The notes: generated by a model not told the origin, from the letters alone. A stretch of 41,561 nt of DNA from Bacteroidota bacterium (GCA_013377005.1 JACABE010000033.1:1-41561); one strand, 5' to 3'; shown: positions 1 to 7,770, numbered from the stretch's first letter. Numbers and translations are program-made.

Positions 1-39
1 TTTAGACCTACCAACAATTTAAAAGTAAATCTTTCCTAA

Positions 40-1512
40 ATGCACAACGGGTTAAGATATTGTGCTTTAAACAATATCGATATAAGAGAACATTATCGAG
101 AAGACTATAGTGCGAAGGACTTTGACAGACCAGAGTTTAGAAAGCTTCTAACTTATCTATCTGAAAACAAAGGTAAAATTGACTATTTGATATTCACAAA
201 ATGGGATCGATTTTCCAGAAACCTTGGAGAATCAATCACAATGATAAAGCAAATTAAGGCTTTAAAAACAGATGTTTTATGCGTTGAACAACCAATTGAC
301 ATGAATAATCCAGATAATAAAGTATTATTAGCAGTATATTTAATCTTACCTGAAGTTGAAAATGACAAAATATCATCAAGAACAAAAGATGGTATGCGAA
401 AAGCGATGAAAGAAGGAGTTTTTACTGGCATAGCTCCTTTTGGATATAAAAATATAAGAATTGATAAAAAATCTACATTGCAAATTATTCCTGAAAGAGC
501 ACTGATAATTAAAAATGCACTTACAAAGTATTCAACAGGCTTATATTCTGCAAATGAAATTCGTCAAGAATTTTTCAGTAAAAGTTCATCTAAATATCTT
601 GCGAAACAATCTTTTATTAATATGGTAAGGAATCCAACTTATGCTGGAAAAATTTTTATCAAAGGTACAGAGATTGAACCAGAAAAAATGATAAATGGAT
701 TACATCCTGAAATAATTAGCTATTCAATTTTTCTTAAAAATCAAGAAATTATTAATGGGAAAAAAAAATTCAAGATACAAAAACAAAGACCAGAATTACT
801 GTTACGAGGTTTTTTGGAATGTCCGATTTGCGGAGATAGATTGACAGGTAGCTTATCCAGATCGAGAAATGGGACATTACATCCATATTATCATTGCCAG
901 CATGGCTGCACATATAGGGAACCAGCATTTGAAATTAATTCTGAGATTCTTCAATTATTTTCAATTTTTGAATTGAAGCCCGAATGGGAAAAAGTTTTAA
1001 AATTAGCCATGAAAGGAACTTTAAAGACAAATGATGCTGATAGAATTAATTCAATTAAAATGATTGATAAAAGAATAGATGAAATCAATTCCAGAAAGAA
1101 TCACCTTGATAATTTATTGATGGATAATAAAATTTTACCTGAGAATTACAGTGAGTTGAACAAAAAATGTGAAACAGAACTATTTCAATTAAAAAGCGAA
1201 AAGATCATCTTAAGTGCGGAAAATAACAACATTTCTATGCATTTTGATAAAATAATAAACACTCATGTTAATCTCATGAATTTGTACAACTTATCAGATT
1301 TGGATGATAAAAGAAGTATCCTTGGTTCGATATTTGTCAAAAAACTTATTTACTCAGAAAAAAAATATCGAACCGCAAATTTGCATAAATCTGCTGAACT
1401 TATATTTAACAATATCAATAAATTGCAAAATATGGACAAAAAAAAAGAGGCTAAAAATAGCCTCTTTAATTTGGATGCTCCCCCTTCAGGACTTGAACCT
1501 GAGACCCTCTGA
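40..1512 (+). CDS. Large serine recombinase, N-terminus missing (probable pseudogene or element remnant)
   Basis: Site-specific recombinase of the large serine family, used by integrative elements for insertion and excision. The visible part starts late in the resolvase domain: a SAKDFDRPEF segment (about residues 24-33) and TKWDRFSRN (about 53-61) are typical. They are followed by the recombinase domain, a Cys pair zinc ribbon (CPICGDRL, CQHGC, about 260-290) and a coiled coil (about 340-400). The catalytic serine, expected upstream in an R-V-S type motif, is not encoded. A TAA lies directly before the ATG, while another frame at about 15-50 reads like the missing segment (ends NAQR, then LRYC resumes in frame). 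This suggests one or more frameshifts, although the window edge hides the true 5' end. The last codons run through a terminator hairpin and into the tRNA-Asn gene, so the C-terminal tail is partly tRNA sequence. The family is certain; activity is doubtful. Confidence 0.85.
   Translation: MHNGLRYCALNNIDIREHYREDYSAKDFDRPEFRKLLTYLSENKGKIDYLIFTKWDRFSRNLGESITMIKQIKALKTDVLCVEQPIDMNNPDNKVLLAVYLILPEVENDKISSRTKDGMRKAMKEGVFTGIAPFGYKNIRIDKKSTLQIIPERALIIKNALTKYSTGLYSANEIRQEFFSKSSSKYLAKQSFINMVRNPTYAGKIFIKGTEIEPEKMINGLHPEIISYSIFLKNQEIINGKKKFKIQKQRPELLLRGFLECPICGDRLTGSLSRSRNGTLHPYYHCQHGCTYREPAFEINSEILQLFSIFELKPEWEKVLKLAMKGTLKTNDADRINSIKMIDKRIDEINSRKNHLDNLLMDNKILPENYSELNKKCETELFQLKSEKIILSAENNNISMHFDKIINTHVNLMNLYNLSDLDDKRSILGSIFVKKLIYSEKKYRTANLHKSAELIFNNINKLQNMDKKKEAKNSLFNLDAPPSGLEPETL
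1438..1467 (-). terminator. Intrinsic terminator of the tRNA-Asn gene
   Basis: Inverted repeat with a 10-bp stem (AAAGAGGCTA at 1444-1453, TAGCCTCTTT at 1458-1467) and a 4-base loop. Read on the minus strand it is followed by a run of T, directly downstream of the tRNA. It lies inside the C-terminal codons of the recombinase. The same core stem recurs in the terminator at 25852-25882. Confidence 0.75.
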
Positions 1513-1551
1513 TTAACAGTCAGATGCTCTAACCAACTGAGCTAAGGAGGA
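1478..1551 (-). tRNA. tRNA-Asn (anticodon GTT)
   Basis: A full cloverleaf can be folded on the minus strand: a 7-bp acceptor stem (TCCTCCT with AGGGGGA, one G-T pair), a D arm with AGTTGGTTA, an anticodon stem TCTGA/TCAGA around CTGTTAA giving anticodon GTT, a 5-bp variable region, and a T arm TCAGG/CCTGA with loop TTCAAGT. Length is 74 with discriminator G, and CCA is not encoded. The recombinase gene ends inside its 3' half, as expected for an attachment site of an integrated element on the left. Confidence 0.95.
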
Positions 1552-1583
1552 ATATATTTTTATTAATAAGTTTATTTCAAAAA

Positions 1584-1591
1584 CAAAGCTA
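1584..1591 (-). promoter_or_regulatory. Putative Bacteroidota -7 box for tRNA-Asn
   Basis: Minus-strand TAGCTTTG fits the Bacteroidota consensus TAnnTTTG and lies about 33 bases before the tRNA 5' end. No convincing -33 TTG is visible, so support is the -7 match and position only. Confidence 0.4.
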
Positions 1592-1650
1592 AGAACGTTA
1601 TAGTTGTAAAATTTGGACTGCAAAATTAGAAAAAGTTTTAAAATAAACAA

Positions 1651-1658
1651 TACCTTTG
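1651..1658 (+). promoter_or_regulatory. Putative -7 box upstream of the PfkB-family kinase
   Basis: TACCTTTG matches TAnnTTTG. Transcription would begin near 1664, about 19 bases before the chosen ATG at 1683 and downstream of the longer possible start at 1656. This supports the shorter protein. The -33 element is weak. Confidence 0.45.
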
Positions 1659-1682
1659 CACAAATTTTTTAAAAATATTTAT

Positions 1683-2666
1683 ATGACAAGAGTATTAGGA
1701 ATGGGTAATGCATTGGTTGACATCATGACACGTCTGGAAAGCGACTCATTATTACATGAATTTAAACTCCCCAAAGGAAGTATGCAATTGGTTGACAGAA
1801 ATGCAGCCGAAACTGTTTCAAAAGGAACACATCATCTCCCAAAACAACAATCATCCGGCGGTTCAGCAGCCAATACTATTCATGGCTTAGCAAGTTTAGG
1901 AATTGATACCGGTTTTATAGGAACAATAGGTGAAGATGAATTTGGTTTATTTTTTCACGAAGATTTAAAAAAGAACAATATTCAACCACAACTTTTTAAA
2001 GGAAAATTCGAATCAGGCAGAGCTATAGCTTTAATCAGCCCTGATTCCGAAAGAACTTTTGCAACCTTTTTGGGTGCCGCCATCGAATTATGCGTCGATC
2101 ATCTTTCACCTGAAATATTCGAAGGATTTAATTATTTCCATATCGAAGGATATTTAGTTCAAAACCACGATTTAATTAGAAAAGCTGTAGAATTGGCCAA
2201 ACAAAAAGGATTAAAAGTATCACTTGATTTGGCAAGTTTTAATGTTGTAGAAGCCAACTTAGATTTTTTGAAAGAAATCATCAAAAAATATGTTGACATA
2301 GTATTTGCCAATGAAGAAGAAGCCAAAGCTTTTACAGGATTACAACCTCTGGAAGCACTGCACGAAATTGCAAAAGAATGCGAAATAGCAGTTGTAAAAG
2401 TGGGGAAAAATGGCTCATTGATTAAGAAAGATGGCATAGTTTATACAATAGGCGTAATAAAAGCAAACAGTATTGACACCACTGGTGCCGGCGATGTATA
2501 TGCATCAGGCTTTATTTATGGTCTTGTCAAAGGTTTGTCAATGCAAAAATGCGGTGAAATTGGAGCCATACTTTCAGGAAAAGTGATAGAAGTAATTGGT
2601 GCAAAAATAGATAGTCCTACATGGGAGCATATCAGGAAAATGGTGACAGATGTTGAGCTATCATAG
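1683..2666 (+). CDS. PfkB-family carbohydrate/adenosine kinase
   Basis: ATP-dependent cytoplasmic kinase of the ribokinase/PfkB fold, 327 residues. The N-terminal family block GNALVDIMTRL lies near residues 6-16. The first PfkB signature is the GGSAAN segment (about 59-64), followed by the GIDTGFIGTIGEDEFG stretch. The second signature is DTTGAGD at 265-271, whose last Asp is the catalytic base. The frame is open back to 1656, but the conserved N-terminus (TRVLGMGNAL) begins right at the ATG at 1683, and a -7 promoter box overlaps the earlier start, so 1683 is preferred. Bacteroidota homologues are usually named adenosine kinase or sugar kinase. The substrate cannot be fixed from sequence; ribokinase, fructokinase or adenosine kinase are all possible. 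It stands alone, divergent from the tRNA. Confidence 0.88.
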   Translation: MTRVLGMGNALVDIMTRLESDSLLHEFKLPKGSMQLVDRNAAETVSKGTHHLPKQQSSGGSAANTIHGLASLGIDTGFIGTIGEDEFGLFFHEDLKKNNIQPQLFKGKFESGRAIALISPDSERTFATFLGAAIELCVDHLSPEIFEGFNYFHIEGYLVQNHDLIRKAVELAKQKGLKVSLDLASFNVVEANLDFLKEIIKKYVDIVFANEEEAKAFTGLQPLEALHEIAKECEIAVVKVGKNGSLIKKDGIVYTIGVIKANSIDTTGAGDVYASGFIYGLVKGLSMQKCGEIGAILSGKVIEVIGAKIDSPTWEHIRKMVTDVELS

Positions 2667-2761
2667 CAAATAAAACGAACTTTCCTATTGTCAAGGATAA
2701 TTAATATTAGTTTTTTCTTAAAATAAATAAATTACACTTATATTTATTAAGCAGATTTTTA

Positions 2762-2769
2762 TATATTTG
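2762..2769 (+). promoter_or_regulatory. Putative -7 box upstream of the EF-G-like gene
   Basis: TATATTTG is an exact match to TAnnTTTG, 41 bases before the ATG at 2811. The upstream -33 element is weak. Confidence 0.45.
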
Positions 2770-2810
2770 CCAACCATTTTGAAATTAATAATTAAATCAA
2801 TTAATATAAC

Positions 2811-4946
2811 ATGAAGGTTTACCAGACAAACGAAATTAAAAATATTGCCTTGGTTGGCGGAGCTAAATCAGGGAAAACCACAATTGCAGAAGCAATGTTG
2901 TTCGAGGGTGGTTTAATAAAAAGAAGAGGAACAATTGACGATAAAAATACAGTTTCTGATTACAGAGCTATTGAATTAGAACGTCAAAACTCAATTTCAT
3001 CAACTTTATTATATATTGAACATAACGGTTATAAAATTAATATCATAGATGCTCCTGGTTTTGATGATTTCATCGGAGAAGTAGTAGCAGCACTAAAAGT
3101 TGCTGATACAGCTGTAATGGTTATTAATGCTCAATCTGGTATTGACGTAGGAACTGACTTGTCATGGCGTTATGCAGGACAAAATAAAACTTCCGTAATA
3201 TTTGCTGTCAATCATTTAGAACATGAAAATTCTAATTTTGATGAAATAATACGTCAATTAAAACAAACTTACGGTAATAGTGTAACCGTTTGTCAATACC
3301 CTGTTAATCCTGGTTTAGGGTTTAATGCAATTATCGACTTACTTAAGATGAAAATGCTTAAGTTCCCTGAAAACGGAGGAACTCCAGAAGTATTAGATAT
3401 TCCTGAATCAGAAAAAGCTAAAGCTGAAGAATTACAAGGTATTTTAATTGAAAATGCAGCTGAAGCAGATGAATCATTAATGGAAATTTTCTTCGAAGCT
3501 GGCACATTAACCGAAGAACAACTAAAAAAAGGTTTAAAAGCAGGTATAGTTAACAGAGGAATGTTCCCTGTGATGTGCGTTGCTGGAAAACACAATATGG
3601 GTGTTCAACGTTTATTAGAATTTATTACAGATAACGCACCTTGTCCTAACGAACTTCACAATGCAAAAACCACTGAAGGAAAAACATTAGAATACAAAAC
3701 TACAGATCCAGCTTCAGTATTTATTTTCAAAACAGGTATTGAAGAGCATTTAGGCGAAATTTCATTCTTTAAAATATATGCAGGTGAAATTTCCGAAGGA
3801 ATGGATATGGTTAATACCGTAAATGGTTCTAAAGAAAGAATTTCTCAAATTTTCTCTATTGTTGGTAAAAATCGCGAAAAATTAACCAAAGCAGTGGCAG
3901 GAGATATTATTGCTACTATTAAATTAAAAAACTGCAACACCAATGATACGTTGAACGCTGGTAAAAATTCAGAAGATATCATTGTTCCTATTGTTTTCCC
4001 TGAACCAAAATTCAGGACAGCCATTAAAGCAAAAAATCAAGCTGATGATGAAAAATTAGGTGCTATATTAAACGAAATGCACAAAGTGGATCAAACCATT
4101 TTGATTGAATATTCAAAAGAACTTAAACAAATTATATTAAGCGGACAAGGAGAACTACATCTGAACATTGCAAAATGGATGCTGGAAACCATACATAAAA
4201 TTGAAATCGAATTTATTACACCTAAAATTCCTTACCGCGAAACCATTACCAAACCTGCAAAAACAATGTACCGTCATAAAAAACAATCAGGTGGTGCAGG
4301 ACAGTTTGGAGAGGTTCACATAATGATTCAACCATATACCGAAGGTATGGCTAATCAAACTGAATTCCCGATTCGTGGAACAAATGAAGAAAAATTAGCA
4401 TGGGGTGGTAAATTGATATTCAACAACTGTATTGTAGGTGGAGCTATTGATGCACGTTTTTTACCTGCTATCTTAAAAGGTATCATGGAAAAAATGGAAG
4501 AAGGTCCATTAACTGGTTCTTATGCTCGCGATATTGTAGTTAATGTTTATGATGGCAAAATGCACCCTGTTGATTCAAACGAACTTTCATTCAAGTTAGC
4601 CGGTCGTCAAGCTTTTAGAGAAGCATTTAAAAATGCTGGTCCTAAAATTTTGGAACCAATTTATGATGTTGAAGTTATTGTTCCATCTGACAGAATGGGT
4701 GATGTAATGACTGATTTACAAGGCAGAAGAGCTGTTGTAATGGGAATGGACAGCGAAGGAAATTATCAGATTATCAAAGCAAAAGTTCCTTTGGCAGAAA
4801 TGAACAAATATTCTACCTCTTTAAGTTCATTAACTAGCGGAAGAGCAACTTATGGTTTGAAATTTGCCGATTATCAGCAAGTTCCTTCAGATGTTCAAAC
4901 AGCTTTACTTAAAGCTTACGAAGAACAAGAAAAAGATGATGAATAG
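2811..4946 (+). CDS. Elongation factor G-like GTPase (divergent EF-G paralogue)
   Basis: Translational GTPase of EF-G domain order, 711 residues: G domain (1 to about 285), domain II (about 300-390), domains III to V (about 400-700). The P-loop is GGAKSGKT at 16-23 and G3 is DAPG at 80-83 (DTPG in canonical EF-G). G4 is NHLE at 134-137 instead of NKxD, so two key guanine-contact positions are changed. The switch I segment reads RQNSISST where EF-G has RGITI. Domain IV retains YRHKKQSGGAGQFGEV (about 485-500), typical of the family. It closely resembles the second EF-G kept by many Bacteroides-like bacteria alongside true FusA. Its role is unknown; a ribosome rescue, recycling or stress-related factor is possible. 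It ends at a strong terminator. Translational GTPase ancestry is certain; canonical translocase activity is doubtful. Confidence 0.88.
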   Translation: MKVYQTNEIKNIALVGGAKSGKTTIAEAMLFEGGLIKRRGTIDDKNTVSDYRAIELERQNSISSTLLYIEHNGYKINIIDAPGFDDFIGEVVAALKVADTAVMVINAQSGIDVGTDLSWRYAGQNKTSVIFAVNHLEHENSNFDEIIRQLKQTYGNSVTVCQYPVNPGLGFNAIIDLLKMKMLKFPENGGTPEVLDIPESEKAKAEELQGILIENAAEADESLMEIFFEAGTLTEEQLKKGLKAGIVNRGMFPVMCVAGKHNMGVQRLLEFITDNAPCPNELHNAKTTEGKTLEYKTTDPASVFIFKTGIEEHLGEISFFKIYAGEISEGMDMVNTVNGSKERISQIFSIVGKNREKLTKAVAGDIIATIKLKNCNTNDTLNAGKNSEDIIVPIVFPEPKFRTAIKAKNQADDEKLGAILNEMHKVDQTILIEYSKELKQIILSGQGELHLNIAKWMLETIHKIEIEFITPKIPYRETITKPAKTMYRHKKQSGGAGQFGEVHIMIQPYTEGMANQTEFPIRGTNEEKLAWGGKLIFNNCIVGGAIDARFLPAILKGIMEKMEEGPLTGSYARDIVVNVYDGKMHPVDSNELSFKLAGRQAFREAFKNAGPKILEPIYDVEVIVPSDRMGDVMTDLQGRRAVVMGMDSEGNYQIIKAKVPLAEMNKYSTSLSSLTSGRATYGLKFADYQQVPSDVQTALLKAYEEQEKDDE

Positions 4947-4955
4947 TTATTTAAA

Positions 4956-4991
4956 ACAAAAAACTCCGACAAATTTGTCGGAGTTTTTTTA
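4956..4991. terminator. Bidirectional terminator between EF-G-like gene and engB
   Basis: Perfect inverted repeat AACTCCGAC / GTCGGAGTT (4962-4970 and 4977-4985) with a 6-base AT loop. It is flanked by an A-run on the left and a T-run on the right, so it can terminate the converging genes on both strands. It overlaps the engB stop codon. Confidence 0.85.
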
Positions 4992-5600
4992 TTTCATAGG
5001 TTTCTCGAAAAGCAAATTCGTCTTCTCAATATAGCTCAATATCTCTTCTTTTCCTTTCATTGATTTCGATGAACTAAAAATCATTTCAGGTAATTCATCC
5101 CATTGTTTTAATAATTCTTTTTTATAAACACTCACATTATGTGCCAATTCATTTGGAGAAATCTTATCTGATTTAGTAAAAACAATTACAAATGGTAGTT
5201 GCATATTACCCATCCATTCAATAAATGCAATGTCCTTTTTTTGAGGTTCTATTCTCGAATCAACCAATACAAAAGTAGTCATCAGGTTTTCTCTTGTTTC
5301 AATATAATCTTCTATCATTCGTTGCCAGTTTGATCTATCTTTTTTTGATGATCGTGCATATCCATATCCTGGCAAATCAACAATATACCATGAATTATTA
5401 ATCAAAAAATGATTAATAAGTTTTGTTTTACCTGGTGTTGAAGAAGTTTTAGCAAGATTATTATTTGTCGTTAACATATTTATCAAAGACGACTTACCTA
5501 CATTCGAACGACCAATAAACGCATATTCTGGTAAATCTGGTTTAGGACATTTATAAATATTCTGATTACTGATTACAAAGATGGCTTCTTTTATGAGCAT
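4989..5600 (-). CDS. engB: Ribosome biogenesis GTP-binding protein EngB (YihA/YsxC)
   Basis: Cytoplasmic Era/Obg-class GTPase needed for assembly of the large ribosomal subunit. It has 203 residues, the usual family length. Motifs: G1 GRSNVGKS at 30-37, the STPGKT G2 segment at 54-59, G3 DLPG at 75-78 in the family-typical context VDLPGYGYA, and G4 TKSD at 142-145. The ATG overlaps a region only 1 base after the GNAT-type acyltransferase, so it is the last gene of a minus-strand operon. Its stop lies in the bidirectional terminator. Nothing is unusual in the protein; linkage to lipid acyltransferases is probably just operon packing. Confidence 0.95.
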   Translation of the reverse strand: MLIKEAIFVISNQNIYKCPKPDLPEYAFIGRSNVGKSSLINMLTTNNNLAKTSSTPGKTKLINHFLINNSWYIVDLPGYGYARSSKKDRSNWQRMIEDYIETRENLMTTFVLVDSRIEPQKKDIAFIEWMGNMQLPFVIVFTKSDKISPNELAHNVSVYKKELLKQWDELPEMIFSSSKSMKGKEEILSYIEKTNLLFEKPMK

Positions 5601-5601
5601 T

Positions 5602-6534
5602 TTATTGGTGTTTTTGGTAGGTAGCTATGTGACGATGTTTCTTAATATCATAGATATCATTTATAGTTACCAATATTCCTGTTTCTTCAACTTCACCAAA
5701 ATGATGATTAATAGCAGTGCCAAAAGTTTTCATGGTTGAAGAAAGATTCATGTAAGCATTTACCAAAGGAGGAATGCTTTCATTAAATCTCCTCACATTT
5801 TTCATCAAAATACGATAATCTTCATCGTAATTATTGCTATTAAATGTGCTGTTAAGCTCATCGATATCTGTTATTATACTCAGAGCATTGTGAGGGTATA
5901 CTAAATTTTCAGGATCCGGGAAATACTTTTTCAAAAAGAATAAGATCATATCTCTTGCCGTAATATTAAAACGAGGATACATTGTAATTTTACCAAAGAA
6001 ATATTTCATCTCTGGATATTCTAATGTAATAGCTCCTAATCCATCCCATAAATTATCCAATGAAAAAATTCCTTTACGAATGTTATAAGTAGGCTGATAA
6101 TTAGGTTGTACCCACGATCTACCCAATTCAATAGTATGTGGTAAATAATCGCTCATAAAATGATCCGAAAAATGAAAAAGTTCAGCTGTTGCACTAAACG
6201 GCTTTCCGTGAGTATCAAATTTAATTTTATCTCCATTTATGAAACGATAACCTCCTATAATCTCTTCATCCTCAGGGCTCCAAACTAATAATTGCTGATA
6301 AGGAACTTCTGAAGTGTCGTATTCGTCAATATCTACTTCTTTTCCTGTACCACCACCAGCATCCCTGAAACTCACTTCTCGCAAACGACCGATTTCGAGC
6401 ATAATATTGGGTGAATTATGATGAGTTATAATATAAATTTCTTTATTACCATTATTGGTTTTTCTTAAAAATTTATCTTCAGTTAATTCCTTTTTAATCA
6501 AACTCTTGTCGATAGGTGCTAGTATGTTTTTCAT
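5602..6534 (-). CDS. glsB: GNAT-type N-acyltransferase, GlsB/OlsB-like (glycine or amino-lipid synthesis)
   Basis: Predicted acyltransferase of the GNAT fold, OlsB/hemolysin-like family, 310 residues with no signal peptide. The characteristic start of the family core is visible at LREVSFRDAGGGTGKEVDIDEYD (about residues 51-73), followed by an acyl-acceptor half with ELGRSWVQPNYQ (about 136-147). In Bacteroides thetaiotaomicron the homologous GlsB N-acylates glycine and its neighbour GlsA adds the second acyl chain, giving glycine lipids. Here a PlsC-type gene sits 21 bases upstream in the same operon, in the order expected for such a pair. Ornithine or another amino acid could be the head group instead. 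Fold and pairing are well supported; the exact substrate is inferred. Confidence 0.8.
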   Translation of the reverse strand: MKNILAPIDKSLIKKELTEDKFLRKTNNGNKEIYIITHHNSPNIMLEIGRLREVSFRDAGGGTGKEVDIDEYDTSEVPYQQLLVWSPEDEEIIGGYRFINGDKIKFDTHGKPFSATAELFHFSDHFMSDYLPHTIELGRSWVQPNYQPTYNIRKGIFSLDNLWDGLGAITLEYPEMKYFFGKITMYPRFNITARDMILFFLKKYFPDPENLVYPHNALSIITDIDELNSTFNSNNYDEDYRILMKNVRRFNESIPPLVNAYMNLSSTMKTFGTAINHHFGEVEETGILVTINDIYDIKKHRHIATYQKHQ

Positions 6535-6555
6535 GGCAATTTATTATCTCGTTTA

Positions 6556-7407
6556 TTAAAAAATTATATCCGATTTTATTTCAAGCGAATATACGTGATT
6601 TTTTACTTTTTCAGCCCATTGTTGATCAGTAAATTTCTTGTCAAAGGTAAGATATGAAATCGGTTTTCCCAAAATAATATTTATAGTTTTATTTTTTTGT
6701 TTATACATTTCATCAACTAAATAAAGCATTTCCAAATTAGCTTTTAATCCTATTTTTTTTCTAAAGTTAGCAATGTTGTAGAAAAAATTTGAATTTACAC
6801 CATCAATATAAACAGGAATAATATCTCTTTTATACTGTTTAGCTTTGGCAATAAAGGTCTTTTTCCAATCTAAATCCTTAATTATTCCACTTTTTTGCTT
6901 ACGAGAAACTAATCCTGCAGGAAAATAAAGTATCATTGCATTTGAAGAAAAAGCTTGTTCTAAAATTTGTATATTTTCAGTGTTTTTCCCATGCTTATTA
7001 ATGGGTATAAAAATTGGCTTCAACTGAGGAAGATTCATTAATAAATCATTAACTGGAAATAGAATATCCTTTCTAAAAGAGCCAATTCTACTGATAAGTG
7101 CTAAACCGTCTAATCCTCCTAAAGGATGATTGGAAGCTAAAATATATCGTCCTTCTTTAGTAATATTTTCTAATCCCTGAACCTTAATAATTGCACCAAA
7201 ATCTTCTAAAATAGCAGTCGCAAAATCAACTCCAAATTTATCTCGATTATTATAAATAGCTGCATTTACTTCATCAACATGAATTACTTTCTTAAGGTAG
7301 TTCATCACAAAATGCGGAATAAATTTCAAAATTTTCTGATTTTTTCCGCCTATAATTTTCTCTAAATCAATGAATTTATTAGTTATTTCGATGTTTTGAT
7401 TTTGCAA
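6556..7407 (-). CDS. glsA: PlsC-type lysophospholipid O-acyltransferase, GlsA/OlsA-like
   Basis: Membrane-associated acyltransferase, 283 residues, predicted to add a fatty acyl chain to an N-acyl amino acid made by the neighbouring GNAT protein. Block I is NHPLGGLD at 93-100. The His-Asp spacing is one residue longer than the usual H-x4-D, a variant I associate with the hemolysin/OlsA-like branch of the family. Block III is FPAG at 162-165, followed by LVSRK. The only start in frame before the conserved N-terminus is TTG at 7405-7407, preceded 8 bases upstream by AGGAG, an unusually good Shine-Dalgarno for this genome. It is the first gene of the operon, and a -7 and -33 promoter pair lies just upstream. 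Phosphatidic acid synthesis (generic PlsC) is the alternative. Confidence 0.8.
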   Translation of the reverse strand: MQNQNIEITNKFIDLEKIIGGKNQKILKFIPHFVMNYLKKVIHVDEVNAAIYNNRDKFGVDFATAILEDFGAIIKVQGLENITKEGRYILASNHPLGGLDGLALISRIGSFRKDILFPVNDLLMNLPQLKPIFIPINKHGKNTENIQILEQAFSSNAMILYFPAGLVSRKQKSGIIKDLDWKKTFIAKAKQYKRDIIPVYIDGVNSNFFYNIANFRKKIGLKANLEMLYLVDEMYKQKNKTINIILGKPISYLTFDKKFTDQQWAEKVKNHVYSLEIKSDIIF

Positions 7408-7437
7408 TTTAAATTCTCCTATTAATTAAACTAGCTA

Positions 7438-7465
7438 CAAAGTTACAATAAAGCATTAAAACAAA
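7438..7465 (-). promoter_or_regulatory. Promoter of the glsA-glsB-engB operon
   Basis: On the minus strand TTTG (7462-7465) is followed after 16 bases by TAACTTTG (7438-7445), matching the Bacteroidota -33 TTTG and -7 TAnnTTTG elements with slightly short spacing. Transcription would start near 7431, about 24 bases before the TTG start codon. Confidence 0.55.
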
Positions 7466-7694
7466 CTACATTAATTATTAAACTATCATTAATTTTTAAA
7501 ATAGGTATTTACTTTTTATGTCAAAGTTATGAACAATTTTTATTTTTAATTATTTTGATAAAAAAAGGAAAAATGCTTCTTTCTTTTCAATATTTCTTTC
7601 CAAAAATAATTTTAAAAAACTTAAAATCAATTAATTAAATCTTGTTAAAATTAATGTAACCTTTTTATAAAAATCGAGTATAAAAATTCATAAA

Positions 7695-7739
7695 TGGGAT
7701 TATTTGGATTTTTTTGGATTATTTATTAACAAAATGGGA
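7695..7739 (+). promoter_or_regulatory. MraZ-box array upstream of mraZ
   Basis: Four direct repeats in a strict 10-bp register: TGGGA (7695), TGGAT (7705), TGGAT (7715) and TGGGA (7735), with the 7725 slot degenerate. MraZ is known in E. coli and Mollicutes to bind direct TGGGN or GTGG-type repeats spaced by 5 bases in front of its own gene, so these are the likely autoregulatory operators of the dcw operon. Confidence 0.75.
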
Positions 7740-7754
7740 TTATGTTGTTTTTTT

Positions 7755-7770
7755 GATGTAAATTTACATC
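7755..7770. promoter_or_regulatory. Perfect 16-bp palindrome 20 bp before mraZ
   Basis: GATGTAAATTTACATC is a perfect palindrome. It contains TAAATTTA, one base off a -7 box, so it could overlap the mraZ promoter and serve as an operator for a dimeric repressor. The binding protein is unknown. Confidence 0.45.

Noticed and set aside
1656-1682. Longer N-terminus (HKFFKNIY) for the PfkB-family kinase
   Set aside because: The conserved family N-terminus starts at the 1683 ATG, and a -7 box overlaps the earlier start.
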